From contig RFQZ01000008.1 of assembly GCA_009924735.1 (NCBI GenBank), positions 1 through 64,000 of the forward strand: a stretch of DNA of 64,000 bases, in the 5' to 3' direction. The notes under the pieces were generated by a model. That model ran no database searches, was not told the DNA's origin, and was given only the letters and a program-made list of their open reading frames with translations. Origin of the DNA: Flavobacteriia bacterium. GTDB lineage: Bacteria; Bacteroidota; Bacteroidia; Flavobacteriales_D; Crocinitomicaceae. The first letter of the stretch is position 1, and the number at the start of each line of letters is the position of its first letter. This document shows positions 61,710 through 64,000 of this stretch, piece after piece. A program made the translations under genes and the position numbers.

Positions 61710-62443
61710 CCCTAATTGGGACAGGTAATGTCGCTGCATTTTGGGTAAAAACCTTGCTGGGAAAAAGTTTCTGTGAACTTAACGTAATTGGATCCAACGT
61801 TGAAAAAACCAACGTTTTTAAAGCGGAGCATCGAATGCCAACGAATGCTGAATTTCCGCTTTTGGACTCAGATTTCATTTTGGTGTGCGTTCAAGACCGT
61901 TTCATCGATGCTGTCCTGCAAACAGTCCCTGACCATACACCTGTTTTCATAAGTGCGGGCTTCTTTTCAATCCAACCTTACCCTCATAAAAACATGGGTG
62001 TAATGTATCCTTTACAATCCATAGATAAATTTGCGCTTCCAAACATTAGCGAGGTTCCTTTCCTACTTGAGCTTTCCCCTGCCCACGGTGCATTCGTTTA
62101 TGATTTTGCCAAAGAAATTGGAATGAAATACGTAGAGACCGACGAGAAATCAAGGTTTCAGGCACACATCAGTGCGGTTTTCATAAACAACTTCGGGTAT
62201 TTCATCATGAAACAAGGTTTGTCATTGGGCATTGAAGAAAAACTTCCACTTTCTATTTTTCAACCACTCATTCAAAAAACGTTCGCTAACCTACTCATTG
62301 AAAAGGATTTGCAAACAGGTCCGGCCCGACGAGGAGACCAAATCACCATGGATAAGCACATGGCTATGCTATCAGATGAAATGAAAACAACCTATTCTTT
62401 TTTAAGCGATGTCATCACCAAAAAATACCCAGATGAATTATAA
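61694..62443 (+). CDS. Rossmann-fold/DUF2520 protein
   Basis: 249 residues. N-terminal Rossmann domain with KITLIGTGNVAAFWVKTLLG (G-x-G-x-x-A nucleotide-binding loop) and DFILVCVQDRFIDAV; C-terminal DUF2520 domain with HISAVFINNFGYFIMKQGL and GPARRGDQITMDKHMAML, the family's R-G-D-x-x-T-x-x-x-H. Resembles F420-dependent or NADP-dependent oxidoreductases; activity unproven. Overlaps secA by 16 bases and kdsC-like by 11, so all three share an mRNA. Confidence 0.88.
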   Translation: MSWKITLIGTGNVAAFWVKTLLGKSFCELNVIGSNVEKTNVFKAEHRMPTNAEFPLLDSDFILVCVQDRFIDAVLQTVPDHTPVFISAGFFSIQPYPHKNMGVMYPLQSIDKFALPNISEVPFLLELSPAHGAFVYDFAKEIGMKYVETDEKSRFQAHISAVFINNFGYFIMKQGLSLGIEEKLPLSIFQPLIQKTFANLLIEKDLQTGPARRGDQITMDKHMAMLSDEMKTTYSFLSDVITKKYPDEL

Positions 62444-62948
62444 AATTAAGCTCAGAAACATTAAGAATTTCATTTTCGATGTCGACGGTGTATTCACAAA
62501 CAACAGTGTCATGGTTTTTGAAAATGAATTCATTCGCACACTGAATGCACGAGACAGCTATGCTGTACAATACGCAGCTAAATTGGGCTATCGCATTTTC
62601 ATTGTCACAGGCGGAGAATCTACAGCGGTAAAAAAGGCCCTGCTTAAATTAGGCGTTACCGAAGTATACCTAGAATCGTCAAATAAGCTTGAAGTATTTA
62701 ACAACTTGGTCGTAAAACATGGGGTTGATCCTTTGGAAACATTGTACATGGGGGACGACATTCCTGACATTCCTTTGCTTCAAAACGTTTTACTCCCCTG
62801 CTGTCCTTTTGATGCTTGCATCGATGTACGAAAACATGTGGAGTACATTTCTCCTATAAAAGGTGGTGAAGGTTGCGTTCGCGATGTAATTGAACAAACC
62901 TTAAGGGTTCAAGAAAATTGGTTAAAGGACAATGCCTATACTTGGTGA
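62433..62948 (+). CDS. kdsC: KdsC-like HAD phosphatase
   Basis: 171 residues from the ATG at 62433 (MNYKIKLRNIKNFIFDVDGV); a frame from 62409 adds 8 residues. Cap-less HAD of the KdsC type: FDVDGVFTNNSVM (motif I), IVTGGESTAVKKALLKLG (motif II), YMGDDIPDIPLLQNV (motif IV), SPIKGGEGCVRDVIEQTL (the G-G-x-G-x-x-R-x signature). Dephosphorylates 3-deoxy-octulosonate 8-phosphate in LPS-core synthesis; a few residues in motif I differ (FTNNS), so the exact substrate is not certain. Overlaps the convergent aminotransferase gene by 13 bases. Confidence 0.85.
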   Translation: MNYKIKLRNIKNFIFDVDGVFTNNSVMVFENEFIRTLNARDSYAVQYAAKLGYRIFIVTGGESTAVKKALLKLGVTEVYLESSNKLEVFNNLVVKHGVDPLETLYMGDDIPDIPLLQNVLLPCCPFDACIDVRKHVEYISPIKGGEGCVRDVIEQTLRVQENWLKDNAYTW

Positions 62949-63802
62949 TTTTTTCCAAGTTCTTTTTGCCAATGTAAATTTAAAAGCTGGAGCAATCTTT
63001 TAGAGGTATTGTTCAAATACCTTTTCGTTCTGTAGCCTCCTACCCAAATGATTCCCCTGATGGCGTTGGTAAGGAAAATCTCATCGGCGGACAACAAGTT
63101 ATGCGGTAAAATGGTACACTCGTACACCCTAATTCCATTTTGTAACGCAATGTTAATCAAAGTCATACGCATCGTACCGGCAATGCATCCTTCATCTAAT
63201 CCAGGGGTATATAATACGCCATTGCTTACAATGAAAATATTTGAACTGGAAGATTCAATGATGTTTCCTTTTTCGTTTTGAAGTAAATACTCATCCAAAT
63301 TGTTTTCCTGTGCAGCAATGCTGGACATCACTTTGTAAAGGCCATTTTTGGTTTTAAATGGCGATAAAAAATTCTTTTGAAGTTTCAAATCACGATAGAT
63401 GTCTATTTCATAACCTTTGTTATTCAACAAAAACTCTTTATCATCCATGGAATGTACATCGATGTAGTACGACCCTTCATTGCTTGCTGGCGTATAGGTC
63501 CCTCCCACCATCCGATCAATGGAAACCCGACACCTTCCTCCGTGATTAATTTCACTTTTACGCAACAAATCCAAGATTCTTTCCTCAAAGAAAGCCAGGT
63601 TCCAAAACACGGGAATGCGAATTTTCAAGGCCTCGGCACCTTTAAACAATCGTTCCATGTGGTTTTGGAGGTTTATGGGCTTCCCAGATATGATGCGAAT
63701 GCTTTCAAACAGACCATCGCCATATAAAAAAGCCCTATTTCCAGTATCTACCGTGGGTTGATCGGCAGGGATGATTCTCCCATTGTTATTTACATACAAC
63801 AT
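62936..63802 (-). CDS. Class IV aminotransferase (PabC/IlvE-like)
   Basis: 288 residues. Fold-type IV PLP enzyme: LYGDGLFESIRIISGKPINL (N-terminal substrate loop), the PLP-Lys in the segment TKNGLYKVMSSIAAQEN, and NIIESSSSNIFIVSNGVLYT plus GCIAGTMRMTLINIA, EIFLTNAIRGIIWVG. Either 4-amino-4-deoxychorismate lyase (folate) or a branched-chain/D-amino acid aminotransferase; the S-S-S-N-I-F-I pattern does not settle it. Its ATG lies 1 base from the rhomboid stop, so they are co-transcribed. Confidence 0.88.
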   Translation of the reverse strand: MLYVNNNGRIIPADQPTVDTGNRAFLYGDGLFESIRIISGKPINLQNHMERLFKGAEALKIRIPVFWNLAFFEERILDLLRKSEINHGGRCRVSIDRMVGGTYTPASNEGSYYIDVHSMDDKEFLLNNKGYEIDIYRDLKLQKNFLSPFKTKNGLYKVMSSIAAQENNLDEYLLQNEKGNIIESSSSNIFIVSNGVLYTPGLDEGCIAGTMRMTLINIALQNGIRVYECTILPHNLLSADEIFLTNAIRGIIWVGGYRTKRYLNNTSKRLLQLLNLHWQKELGKNHQV

Positions 63803-63803
63803 C

Positions 63804-64000
63804 CTATTTAAAAATTAAATGTAAAAAATCCATTCCTTTATGAGGTGCCAGGGTCAGCACAAACAACAATCCAAACAAAGCGCCACTCAAGTGTCCATCG
63901 TTTGCGATGTTTGACTTCCCTCGTTTCATAGCGTAAAATTCAATGGCAAGGTAAATGGGTCCAAAAATATAAGCCGGAATGGCAATGGGTATGAAGAACA
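63804..64000 (-). CDS. Rhomboid-family intramembrane protease (3' part)
   Basis: Continues past the window edge; 65 residues are visible. Two membrane segments are seen: AIPAYIFGPIYLAIEFYAM and LFGLLFVLTLAP, joined by SNIANDGHLSGALFG. The H-x-x-G-A-x-x-G motif is the catalytic-His helix of rhomboid serine proteases, where this His pairs with a Ser further upstream (outside the window). Stop codon at 63804-63806. Confidence 0.8.
   Translation of the reverse strand, partial: FFIPIAIPAYIFGPIYLAIEFYAMKRGKSNIANDGHLSGALFGLLFVLTLAPHKGMDFLHLIFK

Overview
The window reads as a compact, AT-rich chromosome segment of a member of the Bacteroidota, most likely Flavobacteriales. The evidence is the set of type IX secretion system (T9SS) parts (three PorP/SprF-type barrels, one of them fused to an anti-sigma-like module, a PorE-like OmpA protein, type A and type B C-terminal sorting domains), GWxTD, DUF4172-Fic and GH92 proteins, a long SecA with a SEC-C tail, and promoters of the Bacteroidota form TTG-N(about 19)-TAnnTTTG. 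I cannot name a genus. There is no rRNA, tRNA, CRISPR array, transposase or integrase in the window.

Layout. 1-1,000: debris of small mobile genes (a GIY-YIG fragment; a DUF433/DUF5615 toxin-antitoxin pair whose toxin carries a one-base frameshift), a terminator and a hairpin repeat. 1,092-3,832: small accessory genes (TonB-C protein, DoxX-like, two ABM-like proteins, a coiled-coil lipoprotein). 3,859-9,288: a TetR-controlled EmrAB-TolC-type efflux operon with a nitroreductase upstream. 9,360-11,952: ComB-like phosphatase, zinc phospholipase/nuclease-like protein, BadF-type sugar kinase. 12,227-15,386: ECF sigma factor, then a protein joining an anti-sigma-like N-terminus and a membrane helix to a PorP/SprF-like barrel domain, then a stand-alone PorP/SprF. 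15,383-27,551: lipoprotein amidohydrolase, BamA-family barrel, rRNA/tRNA methyltransferase, helicase, GWxTD protein, glycosyltransferase, GH92 mannosidase. 27,709-30,537: a large type B T9SS cargo.

30,544-37,687 is the accessory core: DUF4172-Fic, an SRPBCC protein lying between two copies of the fic leader, a HAD / zinc-ribbon winged-helix / VWA gene set facing a histone-deacetylase-like gene, and an MNT-HepT toxin-antitoxin pair in an integron-cassette-like setting. 37,688-45,664: six tightly overlapping genes (thiolase, lipoprotein, DUF5723-like barrel, two type A T9SS cargos, FkbM methyltransferase). 45,758-47,652: GlcD-like oxidase and a membrane protein. 47,672-53,984: T9SS operon of type B adhesin, SprF-like barrel and PorE-like OmpA protein. 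54,036-64,000: housekeeping (hemF, LysM/periplasmic-binding protein, guaA, secA, DUF2520 dehydrogenase, KdsC-like phosphatase, class IV aminotransferase, 3' end of a rhomboid protease).

The strongest leads are the sigma/anti-sigma-PorP fusion locus (12,207-15,386), the duplicated fic leader with its operator-like repeats (31,597-32,656), the cassette-like MNT/HepT region (36,276-37,398), and the unassigned VWA/winged-helix/HAD plus deacetylase-like cluster (32,864-36,215).
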